Below, piece by piece: positions 6,804 through 13,105 of a stretch of DNA of 20,009 nt; within the stretch, counting starts at the first letter, position 1; every line of letters begins with the position of its first letter. The stretch is from CAZBZG01 sp964496245. Its GTDB lineage: Bacteria > Planctomycetota > SZUA-567. A program made the translations under genes and the position numbers. The notes under the pieces are model-generated. The model saw nothing but the letters and a program-made list of their open reading frames with translations, ran no database searches and was not told the DNA's origin. The stretch covers positions 1 to 20,009 of the forward strand of contig CAZBZG010000057.1 in NCBI GenBank assembly GCA_964496245.1. The letters run 5' to 3'.

Positions 6804-8201
6804 TCACCCTACGTCCACGTAGCTGCGCGACCGGAACGCGGCCCCCAGCCCGGCCGCGCGCCGGCGCACCGCCTCCACATCGACCCCGGGCATGTCCACG
6901 GCCGTGCAGATCGTCTCCATGCCGGCGGCCACGCAACTCCGGACGAAGGCGCAGACCGCGTCGTACGCCGCGTGCCCGAACTGCGGCCGGCAGAGTCGTT
7001 CGTACTGGTCGGCGTCGGCCGTGTTGAGGCTCACGCTCACCACGTCGACCAATCCCGCAAGCTCGGGCACGATGTCCCGGCCGTGGTAGAGGCTGCCGAG
7101 CCCGTTCGTGTTGAGGCGCACGGTCTTTTCCTGCGCCTTGATTTGTTGGGCCACGGTCGTGAGCACGTTCAGACGAATCGTGGGCTCCCCGAACCCGCAG
7201 AAGACCACTTCGTCGTAGGGCGACGTATCGCCCATGGCCTGGAGCACCTCGTCGGCGCTCGGGTCGCGTTCGAGACGGATGTCGTGCCCCTTGACCACGT
7301 AGCTCTGGTTCCGCGCACAGAAGACGCACGCGTTCGTACACTGATTGGTGAGGCTGAGGTAGAGCGAGTTGCGGATCACGTAAGCGATGCCGGTCGGGAC
7401 GTCTCCGTCCGCCGGAACGGGGAGGGCGAGGAATTCGTACGCGTTGCGCGTGGTGATGCGGGCCACGTCTTGCAGCGACACCTCGCGCAGGAACGCCAGT
7501 TCCTCGGCGATGCGGACGGCCTGGGCCGGTTCGTTCCGATCGACCGTGCGCGGCCGGGGGATGAGAAACGGGCTGTCGGTGTCCAGCAGCAGGCACCGGT
7601 CGGGAATGGACGGGACGATCGCCCGAAGCGGCTTCTGGTCGGGAAACGTGACGAGCCCGCTCATCCCCAGATACAGCCCCAGGGCCACGGCCCGCTCGAG
7701 CAGGCGTCCCAGCCTCTTTTTGCCGGCCACGAAGCAGTGCCAGACCGCGCGGCCGCCCTGTTCGAGGAACGGCGCCACGCGCTCCAGCAGCTCTTCGCCG
7801 CTGTCGCGCGCGTGGAGGACCACGGGCAGGCCGAGCTCGGCCGCCAGGTCGAGCTGGTCGTCGAAGAACTGCTGTTGGGTCTCGCGGGGCGAACGGTCCC
7901 GGTAGTAGTCGAGCCCGATCTCGCCGATGGCCTTGACCCGCGCGTGCGCCCGGGCCAGTTCCCGCAGCGCATCCAGGTCGTCGGCGCCCGCCGCGGCCGT
8001 GTCGTTCGGATGGATGCCCACTGTGGCATAGACGCCCGGGTTCGCTTCGGCGATCTGGACGGCCCGGCGGGACGTCTCCACACACGTGCCCACGGTCAGC
8101 ATCTGCACGTGCCGGTCCCGGGCCCGCTGGATCACCTCTGTGCGGTCGCTGTCGAATTCGGGCCGGCTGAGGTGGCAGTGCGTATCGAAGAAGCGATCCA
8201 T
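6804..8201 (-). CDS. TatD-family metal hydrolase fused to a radical SAM domain
   Basis: 465 residues with two domains. Residues 1-260 are a TatD-type TIM-barrel hydrolase with metal ligands in THCH (His8, His10), IGEIGLDYY (Glu94), LHARDS (His130), WHCF (His155) and LDTDSP (Asp209). TatD proteins are metal-dependent nucleases or deacylases. Residues 270-465 carry a radical SAM domain: TNQCTNACVFC has the CX3CX2C iron-sulphur motif (Cys288, Cys292, Cys295), with GFGEP and RLNTNG following. The radical SAM part matches the known TatD-linked radical SAM family, of unknown reaction, which elsewhere can be a separate adjacent gene. The start at 8201 begins the TatD domain; no good SD is visible and the long upstream open frame has no family match. 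The domain calls are strong, the joint function is not known. Confidence 0.88.
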   Translation of the reverse strand: MDRFFDTHCHLSRPEFDSDRTEVIQRARDRHVQMLTVGTCVETSRRAVQIAEANPGVYATVGIHPNDTAAAGADDLDALRELARAHARVKAIGEIGLDYYRDRSPRETQQQFFDDQLDLAAELGLPVVLHARDSGEELLERVAPFLEQGGRAVWHCFVAGKKRLGRLLERAVALGLYLGMSGLVTFPDQKPLRAIVPSIPDRCLLLDTDSPFLIPRPRTVDRNEPAQAVRIAEELAFLREVSLQDVARITTRNAYEFLALPVPADGDVPTGIAYVIRNSLYLSLTNQCTNACVFCARNQSYVVKGHDIRLERDPSADEVLQAMGDTSPYDEVVFCGFGEPTIRLNVLTTVAQQIKAQEKTVRLNTNGLGSLYHGRDIVPELAGLVDVVSVSLNTADADQYERLCRPQFGHAAYDAVCAFVRSCVAAGMETICTAVDMPGVDVEAVRRRAAGLGAAFRSRSYVDVG

Positions 8202-8292
8202 GCGCGTGAGTATAGCCGCAGACGCGCGGGGACGCAACGGCCTGCAGATCTGCCCCGGCAGAATGTGCCCGCTTCTGGCCAGAGACCGCGCG

Positions 8293-9597
8293 CTATTCGG
8301 CGGGAGTCGCCTCGTCCTGCTCCACGCTTGGCACGGATCCGGGTCCCAGCGGCACGATCGGGGGACGCTTCTGTTCGGCGCGCGCGGCCCAGGAAAGCTC
8401 CTGGGGAAAGGCGGGCATGAGCACCTGGATGCGCACGAGCTCTTTGAGCTCATCGTAGTATTTGTCCGTCGCCGCCTCCCAGCGTTCGGCATAGATGCGC
8501 TCGCGGATCTCGCGCTGGGCCTCGCGGAAGGGGATGGGCGTCCCGGGCTCGGCCCGAATCAACTCGATCAGGTGGCAGCCTTTTCCGCTCACCAGAATGG
8601 GGCCGAGCGCGCCGGGCTTCTCCTTGCGCACCGCCTGCCGGATTTCCGCCAGCCACGCCTCGCGTTCGGGATCTTCCGCCAGATCCTCTTCCAGGCCGCC
8701 GCGGGCCCGGCTGACAAGGTCGTCGGAATGTTTGCGCGCGGCCGCCTCGAACGTGATCCGTTTCATGGCAATCGCATCGTAGACGTTCCGCGCGGCCACG
8801 CGCGCGGCCGCCTCGCCGCCGCGGGCCTCATAGGAGAAAAGAATGTGCCGGAAGACGACCCGGCCGGGCTTGACGAAGTCCTGCTTGTGCTCGCGGTACA
8901 TGGTCCGCACGTCGCGCGGCGCGACATGGCGGGAGACCAGCGGCCCGAGAACCATGTGCAGGTGGCGATTGACGAAGCCCTTTTTCTGGAGCCGTTCGCG
9001 CCACTTGTCCCAGGTCAAGCCCCGTTCGGTCAGCATCTTCTTCAAGCGGGCCACGCCGCCCGACGCGCGCAGGTACCGGTCCAGCAGGTCGTTCACGGCG
9101 CGGGCGATGTGACGCCGTTCCCGGTCGCGTACGGCGCGAGCGACCGCTTTGCGGCTGGGTCCGGTCTCGCCCGGCCGGCGGCGGCTCTGCTGCTGCGCGT
9201 AGACCTGATCGATGTACTGGGCGAGTCTCTCTTCGTGCGTACGCACGGCCTCCTGGTAGAAGACCTCCTCGCGGATCACCGTCTCCAGGGCGCGCTCCCA
9301 CTCCTTCTGGAGGCGCTCGTCGCACGCGTCTTCGGGGAGCTCGCCTCTGCGCACCTTGGCCATGCTCTCGTACCAGGCCGGCCCCCACACCTCGAAGACC
9401 TGGTCGACCCGAATCTTGCCCTGGCCCACTTCGGCAGCGAAGCGCAGGTCCGAAGCCGGGGGCCGGGTCTTCGTCTTGTCCGCAAGGCCCGCGTCGGGAA
9501 CGGGAGGAAGCTCGGGTCCTGCGCCAGCCGTCTCCCCGCTGGAGGCGCGAACCGACAGCACGATACCCCAGCAGCATGCCCAGAACCAGAGACGCAT
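8293..9597 (-). CDS. Secreted parvulin-type peptidyl-prolyl isomerase, SurA/PpiC-like
   Basis: 434 residues. An N-terminal hydrophobic stretch (MRLWFWACCWGIVLSVRA) is a likely signal peptide, placing the protein in the periplasm or at the membrane. A helical, charged chaperone-like region follows (about 60-240). The parvulin core comes after it: VVFRHILFSYEA, an ARKHSDD segment, the glycine turn ARGGLEEDL, then GALGPILVSGKGCHLIEL. This order matches SurA/PrsA-type foldases that assist exported proteins. The parvulin domain looks divergent, so enzymatic activity is less certain than the fold. An SD-like AGGGGG precedes the ATG, only 14 nt after the nitroreductase stop, so the two are almost certainly cotranscribed. 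The 91 nt before the next gene hold nothing recognisable. Confidence 0.8.
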   Translation of the reverse strand: MRLWFWACCWGIVLSVRASSGETAGAGPELPPVPDAGLADKTKTRPPASDLRFAAEVGQGKIRVDQVFEVWGPAWYESMAKVRRGELPEDACDERLQKEWERALETVIREEVFYQEAVRTHEERLAQYIDQVYAQQQSRRRPGETGPSRKAVARAVRDRERRHIARAVNDLLDRYLRASGGVARLKKMLTERGLTWDKWRERLQKKGFVNRHLHMVLGPLVSRHVAPRDVRTMYREHKQDFVKPGRVVFRHILFSYEARGGEAAARVAARNVYDAIAMKRITFEAAARKHSDDLVSRARGGLEEDLAEDPEREAWLAEIRQAVRKEKPGALGPILVSGKGCHLIELIRAEPGTPIPFREAQREIRERIYAERWEAATDKYYDELKELVRIQVLMPAFPQELSWAARAEQKRPPIVPLGPGSVPSVEQDEATPAE

Positions 9598-9611
9598 ACG
9601 AACCCCCTACA

Positions 9612-10136
9612 TCATCCGTCGTATCGGTCGAACCAGGCGCGCTCGGCAAAGGGCTTCTTTTCCTTCTGCTGGTGCATCTCGGCCGGCCGGCCGACGGGCA
9701 GAAGCACCTGCACCCGCCGGCCCTCAGGCACCCCCACCAACTGTCCGATGGCCTCGGCCCGTCCTTCGGTCCGCAGATAGCCGTCGATCCAGACGGTGGC
9801 GTATCCCAAGGCCGTAATGGCCAGCAACATGTTCTCCACGGCCGCCGCGCAGTCCTCCTTCTCAAAGGAAACGTCTTTGAAGACCGGCGCCGGATCCGCA
9901 ATGCACAGGATCAGCGCCCGGGCGTCCCGTACAAAGGGCTTGCCCACGATCTCGCCAATCTGGTGCAGCAGCGGCTCTTCATCGACGATGACAAAGGTGG
10001 TGGATTGCGCGTTGCAACCCGAGGGCGCCTGGATCCCGGCCTGGACGATGCGGGTGAGATCGGCCCGCGGAACCGGATCGGGCTTGAAGGAACCGCGGTA
10101 ACTATGCCGCTTGGCAATCGCTTCGAAGACGTCCAT
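9612..10136 (-). CDS. Nitroreductase-family FMN oxidoreductase
   Basis: 174 residues, a short member of the nitroreductase family, which binds FMN as a dimer and reduces nitro compounds, quinones or flavins with NAD(P)H. The N-terminal FMN phosphate site is AIAKRHSYRGSFKPDPV, APSGCNAQ follows, then the central helix AAAVENMLLAITALGYATVWI, and the C-terminal PVGRPAE with KKPFAERAWFDRYDG. This C-terminal pattern is the usual one in small anaerobe-type nitroreductases. GGGAGGA gives a good SD. It is the first gene of the minus-strand string and has its own near-consensus promoter. The physiological substrate cannot be inferred. Confidence 0.88.
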   Translation of the reverse strand: MDVFEAIAKRHSYRGSFKPDPVPRADLTRIVQAGIQAPSGCNAQSTTFVIVDEEPLLHQIGEIVGKPFVRDARALILCIADPAPVFKDVSFEKEDCAAAVENMLLAITALGYATVWIDGYLRTEGRAEAIGQLVGVPEGRRVQVLLPVGRPAEMHQQKEKKPFAERAWFDRYDG

Positions 10137-10179
10137 GGCGTGGTCCTCCCTGTGCGCGCGCTTCCGGCAATCCCGGGCC

Positions 10180-10210
10180 GCAGACGGTCAGGAGACCCGG
10201 CCCCGTCTGC
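10180..10210 (-). promoter_or_regulatory. Leader hairpin upstream of the nitroreductase gene
   Basis: GCAGACGG and CCGTCTGC form a perfect 8-bp stem around a 15-nt loop, and flanking GGGCC/GGCCC could extend it after a small bulge. It sits between the predicted transcript start (about 10225) and the gene start at 10136, so it would be part of the 5' leader. No riboswitch class was recognised. Confidence 0.35.
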
Positions 10211-10230
10211 TGGGCCCTGCGTGCCTGCTC

Positions 10231-10258
10231 ATTGTAAAACACGCTCTGCACCTGGCAA
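10231..10258 (-). promoter_or_regulatory. Promoter for the nitroreductase gene string
   Basis: On the minus strand TTGCCA (10258-10253), a 16-nt spacer and TACAAT (10236-10231), each one mismatch from consensus. The leader would be about 90 nt and carries the hairpin at 10180-10210. Confidence 0.65.
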
Positions 10259-10277
10259 CGCCTTTTTGGGAAGCGGC

Positions 10278-10308
10278 TTGACAGCCTGCACGGCTGTTGT
10301 GGTATAAT
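10278..10308 (+). promoter_or_regulatory. Promoter with consensus boxes for the receiver/ATPase gene
   Basis: Perfect TTGACA (10278-10283) and perfect TATAAT (10303-10308) with a TGG extended -10. The spacer is 19 nt, longer than the preferred 17, which suggests weakened or activator-dependent use. Inside the spacer ACAGCC and GGCTGT (10281-10297) form an inverted repeat that could be an operator. Confidence 0.7.
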
Positions 10309-10340
10309 CGTTGTAATCTTTGCGCCCGGAGCTCCTGTTC

Positions 10341-11273
10341 ATGAACGACCAACCCCAGGAACCCTCCCAGCCCCATCCCTCAACCAATGGAGGCAAGAGC
10401 GCCGGCTCCCTGTCCATCCCCACGCCCTCGCTCCTCATCACAGCGGCCGCCGCGAACGCCCGCCGCGCGTTCCGGAAGATGCTCGAAGGGTACCAGACCG
10501 TGGAGAGCGAGAGCGTGGCCGAAACACGGCAGCGGATGGAGGAACCGGAGACCTCGGTCCAGGCCGTGCTCCTCGACCTGCCGGCTTGCGACGCTGAGAC
10601 GACCGAAGGCTTTCTCGAATGGGCGCAGGCGCATCACCCCGACGTCTCGGTGATCGTGATCAGCGAATCGCGCAGCGAGAAAGACGTGATCCACTGCCTC
10701 GCCCGGGGGGCCAGCGATTTTCTGGAGAAACCCGTGCAGGCCGATACGCTGCGACGGGTGGTCCACCGGGCGCTCCGGCGGCGGTCGCGGCGCAGGCTCG
10801 GAACGCGCCGCATGCCCACCACCACGATCCGCGCCATGAGCCCGGCCGCCGGCTGGGTCGAGCTCACGGCGCCCTCCGAGTTCGACTATCTCAGCCGACT
10901 GGAGCGGTTCACCAACATCCTCTTCGGCAGCCGCCTCTCGCACGAAGACTGCGAAGATCTGCGCATGGCCATGGAGGAGATCGGCCGGAACGCCATCGAA
11001 TGGGGCAACCGCCTCGACCCCGAGAAGCAGTTCAGCATCTCCTACTGCTTCTTCAACGACCGGGTGGTGCTCAAGTTCGAAGACGAGGGCGAAGGATTCC
11101 ACCCCGACACCCTGCCCGATCCGTCGCAGGACCCGGCCGGCCTGGTGCAGAACCGGGTGGCCTCGGGCAAGCGGCCGGGGGGATTCGGGGTCTTTCTGGT
11201 GCACAACCTCATGGACGAAGTCGTCTACTCGGAGAAGGGCAACGTCGTCCTGATGACCAAATTCTTCCGCTAG
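10341..11273 (+). CDS. Receiver-like domain fused to an RsbW-type ATP-binding domain
   Basis: 310 residues. After a low-complexity start, residues 30-145 form a response-regulator receiver fold: VQAVLLDLP has the phospho-acceptor position (Asp79), VIVISES the switch Ser108, and GASDFLEKPV the conserved Lys130. The paired acids expected after the first strand are missing; that place reads LLITAAAANAR. Residues about 175-310 form a GHKL ATPase domain of the anti-sigma-factor kinase (RsbW/SpoIIAB) type, with N-box EEIGRNAIEWGN, G1 box FEDEGEGFHP and G2 box PGGFGVFLVHNL. The protein may control a partner sigma factor or an anti-anti-sigma protein; none is in the window. ATG 10341 has GGAG about nine bases before it and is preferred over TTG 10320. 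Confidence 0.82.
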   Translation: MNDQPQEPSQPHPSTNGGKSAGSLSIPTPSLLITAAAANARRAFRKMLEGYQTVESESVAETRQRMEEPETSVQAVLLDLPACDAETTEGFLEWAQAHHPDVSVIVISESRSEKDVIHCLARGASDFLEKPVQADTLRRVVHRALRRRSRRRLGTRRMPTTTIRAMSPAAGWVELTAPSEFDYLSRLERFTNILFGSRLSHEDCEDLRMAMEEIGRNAIEWGNRLDPEKQFSISYCFFNDRVVLKFEDEGEGFHPDTLPDPSQDPAGLVQNRVASGKRPGGFGVFLVHNLMDEVVYSEKGNVVLMTKFFR

Positions 11274-11303
11274 GCCGCGCCCAGACCTGCCCCGGCGCTA
11301 CCG

Positions 11304-11376
11304 GGGTGCCATGCCCATCCTCGGATGGGCATGCGCCACTGCAGATCATGCCCACCTGAGGGTGGGCATGGCACCC
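11304..11376. repeat. REP/BIME-like nested inverted repeat
   Basis: Outer arms GGGTGCCATGCCCA (11304-11317) and TGGGCATGGCACCC (11363-11376) are exact reverse complements, 14 bp. Inside lie two separate perfect hairpins, each a 10-bp stem with a 4-nt loop: CATGCCCATC/GATGGGCATG (11310-11333) and CATGCCCACC/GGTGGGCATG (11347-11370). The two units face each other, as in bacterial interspersed mosaic elements built from REP sequences and mobilised by RAYT transposases. No RAYT gene is present in the window. The position just after a stop codon also fits a role in transcript 3'-end stability. Confidence 0.7.
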
Positions 11377-11382
11377 GCCCAC

Positions 11383-11499
11383 TCACCCGAGGTGCCGCTC
11401 CAGGAACGACACGGTCTTGCGGTTGCTCCAGGCATGCGGGCCCTCGAAGAAGTCGCGCTCCAGATTTCCGCGCTGCCCGAGCAACTTGTAGATCCGCCC
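11383..11499 (-). pseudogene. C-terminal remnant of an alpha/beta-hydrolase-like gene
   Basis: On the minus strand, 38 codons followed by TGA read GRIYKLLGQRGNLERD and then FFEGPHAWSNRKTVSFLERHLG. This looks like the C-terminus of an esterase or acetyl-xylan-esterase-type alpha/beta hydrolase: the FFEGPHAW segment would carry the catalytic His, followed by the common closing pattern FLERHLG. Upstream the frame becomes low-complexity GC sequence with no domain, no start codon with SD and no room for the rest of a hydrolase. It is therefore a leftover fragment, probably from deletion by rearrangement near the palindromic element. The family call is by motif only. Confidence 0.5.
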
Positions 11500-11525
11500 G
11501 CGCGCGCGTTGCCGCGCGCATCCGC

Positions 11526-11554
11526 TTGACGCCAAGGTGCGGCCGCGCTATCCT
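11526..11554 (+). promoter_or_regulatory. Promoter for the XRE/S24 regulator
   Basis: TTGACG (11526-11531), a 17-nt spacer and TATCCT (11549-11554). The leader would be about 65 nt, ending in the SD AGGAGA. A short GCGGG/CCCGC stem lies in the leader near 11590-11608. Confidence 0.6.
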
Positions 11555-11625
11555 GGATTCGTGTCCGTCCACGTATGCGCAAATGATGTGCGGGCAGCTC
11601 CACCCGCTTTGCAGGAGAACGCGTC

Positions 11626-12357
11626 ATGGCCGATCAACCGGAACCCATTGCGGTGCGCATCCGCCGCTTCCGCCGGTCCATGGCCGGCTGCGACACGCAG
11701 AAGTCGTTCGCCGCAGCGCTCGGCATCGACCAACAGCGGTTGTCGGGCTATGAGAACGGGACCCGGGTGCCGCACTCGGTGATCGCCAGCATGGTGGCCA
11801 TGGGCGCGAATCCGTTCTGGCTGCTCTTCGGCGAAGGCGAGATGCGCATGGGGACGCCCGCGGGCGAAGCCTTGCGCTCGCAAGGCGTGCGCGTCGTCAA
11901 CGCTGGCGGGGCACCCGCGGATGACCGGCAGCTGGCCGAGTTCTACGCGCTGCCGCTCTATGCCGACGAATCGGCCGTGGCCACACCGCCCGACCGCCGC
12001 GAAGCCGAGATCGAAGGGCCGGCCATCCTCCACCGCGCGTGGTGCCCTCACCCGGCCGAGACCGATTACGTGCGCGTACGGACCACCGGCCACAGCATGG
12101 AGCCCACCCTGCCCCCCGGCTCCATCGTGACGGTCGACCGCGCCCAGACCGATCCGGACGAGCATCATCTGGTGGGCAAGGTGGTGGCCATTGCGCTGGC
12201 CGGCGGCAGCGTGGCACTGCGCAGGCTCCAACGCACCGAACGCGGCGGTTTCGTGGGCGTGCCGGACAATCCCTCGCCCACGGACAAGGCCGTCCACCTT
12301 GGCGCGGGCGACCGGATCATCGGGCTCGTGCAGACCGTGCACGCCCGCATCGGCTGA
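11626..12357 (+). CDS. XRE-type HTH regulator with a LexA/CI-like S24 domain
   Basis: 243 residues. An N-terminal XRE helix-turn-helix (about 10-71) contains TQKSFAAALGIDQQRLSGYENGTRVP, a typical lambda-repressor-like DNA-binding unit. After a linker, an S24 peptidase-type domain (about 128-240) shows the nucleophile segment TTGHSMEPTLPPGSIVTVD with Ser157. The general-base Lys, expected where LexA has VKRL, is Arg199 here (VALRRL), so self-cleavage may be lost. The SD is AGGAGA and a promoter is visible. It is followed 51 nt downstream by a membrane protein gene, probably in the same transcript. It could be a phage-derived repressor, but no other phage gene is nearby and composition matches the neighbours. 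The fold is confident, the target unknown. Confidence 0.87.
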   Translation: MADQPEPIAVRIRRFRRSMAGCDTQKSFAAALGIDQQRLSGYENGTRVPHSVIASMVAMGANPFWLLFGEGEMRMGTPAGEALRSQGVRVVNAGGAPADDRQLAEFYALPLYADESAVATPPDRREAEIEGPAILHRAWCPHPAETDYVRVRTTGHSMEPTLPPGSIVTVDRAQTDPDEHHLVGKVVAIALAGGSVALRRLQRTERGGFVGVPDNPSPTDKAVHLGAGDRIIGLVQTVHARIG

Positions 12358-12408
12358 GGCGCGAAGCGAAAACGCGCTCACCGCACGCAACCGCCGGAAG
12401 GAGCCTCG

Positions 12409-13053
12409 GTGTCGGAAGCCTTCCCCCCACCTGCACGGCAGCGGCCGCCCGCCCCCGGGGTCCCACAACGACCCTCTACGCGCACCGCGCTTCACACGGT
12501 GTTGGCCATGATCGCCACCGTGCTCGCGGTGGTGCTCCTGGCGCTCTTCAACTATGAGGGCTGGTTCGGCCCGGCGCTCTGCTGGCCCAAGGACTACGAC
12601 GCTGACCGCGCGGCGCGGATCCTTGGCAGCGTCGGGCCGGTCATCGCCTACGAACGCCTGCGCGAGGCCTGCCGGCAGGGCGACAAGGGCCGCATCCGGA
12701 AGCTGATTACATCGCACATGATCTGGCGTACGCGCATGGAGAGCATCTCCGGCGAAACCTTCGAGTTCAAGCTGATCGAACCCATGGTGCATAGGACCCG
12801 CGAGTTCGAGCCCGACCCCAAGGCAACGTGGGAGGCGTGGCTGGCCGGGAAACTCGCGTCGGGCCGCGGCCGCATACGCGTGCCCTTGCAGACCGTTCCC
12901 CGCCGAGACCGACCGACCTACGTTACGATCACAAGTCCCGCCCGGATCATGCCCGGCGGGGCGAACCTCGATGTGGATGCACGCATGCAGTGCGTGCAGG
13001 GCGAATGGCGGTTCGCCGGATTCGATCCCGCGGAACCATTCCTGCCGTGGTGA
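12409..13053 (+). CDS. Unrecognised single-span membrane protein
   Basis: 214 residues starting at GTG, with a strong SD (GGAAGGAG) five bases upstream. Residues 1-25 are proline- and arginine-rich. A single hydrophobic span follows (about 28-46, TVLAMIATVLAVVLLALF), so the remainder is probably outside the cytoplasmic membrane. The exported part has a short helical start (RAARILGSVGPVIAYERLREACRQGDKGRIRKLI) and then strand-rich sequence ending GEWRFAGFDPAEPFLPW, which resembles small SnoaL/DUF4878-like folds only in general style. I do not recognise the family. It follows the XRE/S24 regulator and may be its partner or target. Confidence 0.7.
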   Translation: MSEAFPPPARQRPPAPGVPQRPSTRTALHTVLAMIATVLAVVLLALFNYEGWFGPALCWPKDYDADRAARILGSVGPVIAYERLREACRQGDKGRIRKLITSHMIWRTRMESISGETFEFKLIEPMVHRTREFEPDPKATWEAWLAGKLASGRGRIRVPLQTVPRRDRPTYVTITSPARIMPGGANLDVDARMQCVQGEWRFAGFDPAEPFLPW

Positions 13054-13086
13054 GCGTCCCCGCAAAGAAGGGCCGGAAACCGAGAG

Positions 13087-13103
13087 CCCGACGTACCGTC
13101 GGG
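13087..13103. terminator. Candidate bidirectional terminator hairpin
   Basis: CCCGACG, loop TAC, CGTCGGG form a perfect 7-bp stem in the 52-nt gap between two convergent stop codons. There is no T-tract on either side, so efficiency is uncertain, but the position fits a shared 3' boundary. Confidence 0.4.
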
Positions 13104-13105
13104 GC

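Larger units (their letters stand above)
11274..11625. other. Intergenic region with REP-like element, gene remnant and promoter
   Basis: 352 nt between two plus-strand genes. In order it holds a GC hairpin after the stop (CCCCGG and CCGGGG, 11290-11306), a nested palindromic element (11304-11376), a decayed minus-strand gene tail (11383-11499), a GC-rich inverted repeat GCGCGC/GCGCGC near 11500-11520, and the promoter of the downstream regulator (11526-11554). Confidence 0.6.

Noticed and set aside
6775..8085. Long upstream extension of the UDP-glucuronate decarboxylase frame
   Set aside because: It overlaps the TatD-radical SAM gene in another frame, is Arg/Gly/Pro-rich as shadow frames in GC-rich DNA are, and the Rossmann fold starts at 6774.
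8202..8492. N-terminal extension of the TatD-radical SAM frame
   Set aside because: It overlaps the 3' end of the prolyl isomerase gene and has no domain; the TatD fold begins at 8201.
11304..11376. CRISPR repeat or simple rho-independent terminator
   Set aside because: There is only one pair of inverted units with no regular spacers, and no T-tract follows the hairpins; a REP/BIME element fits better.
11626..13053. Prophage immunity region
   Set aside because: Apart from the CI-like regulator there is no integrase, phage structural or lysis gene, and no att-like repeat in the window.
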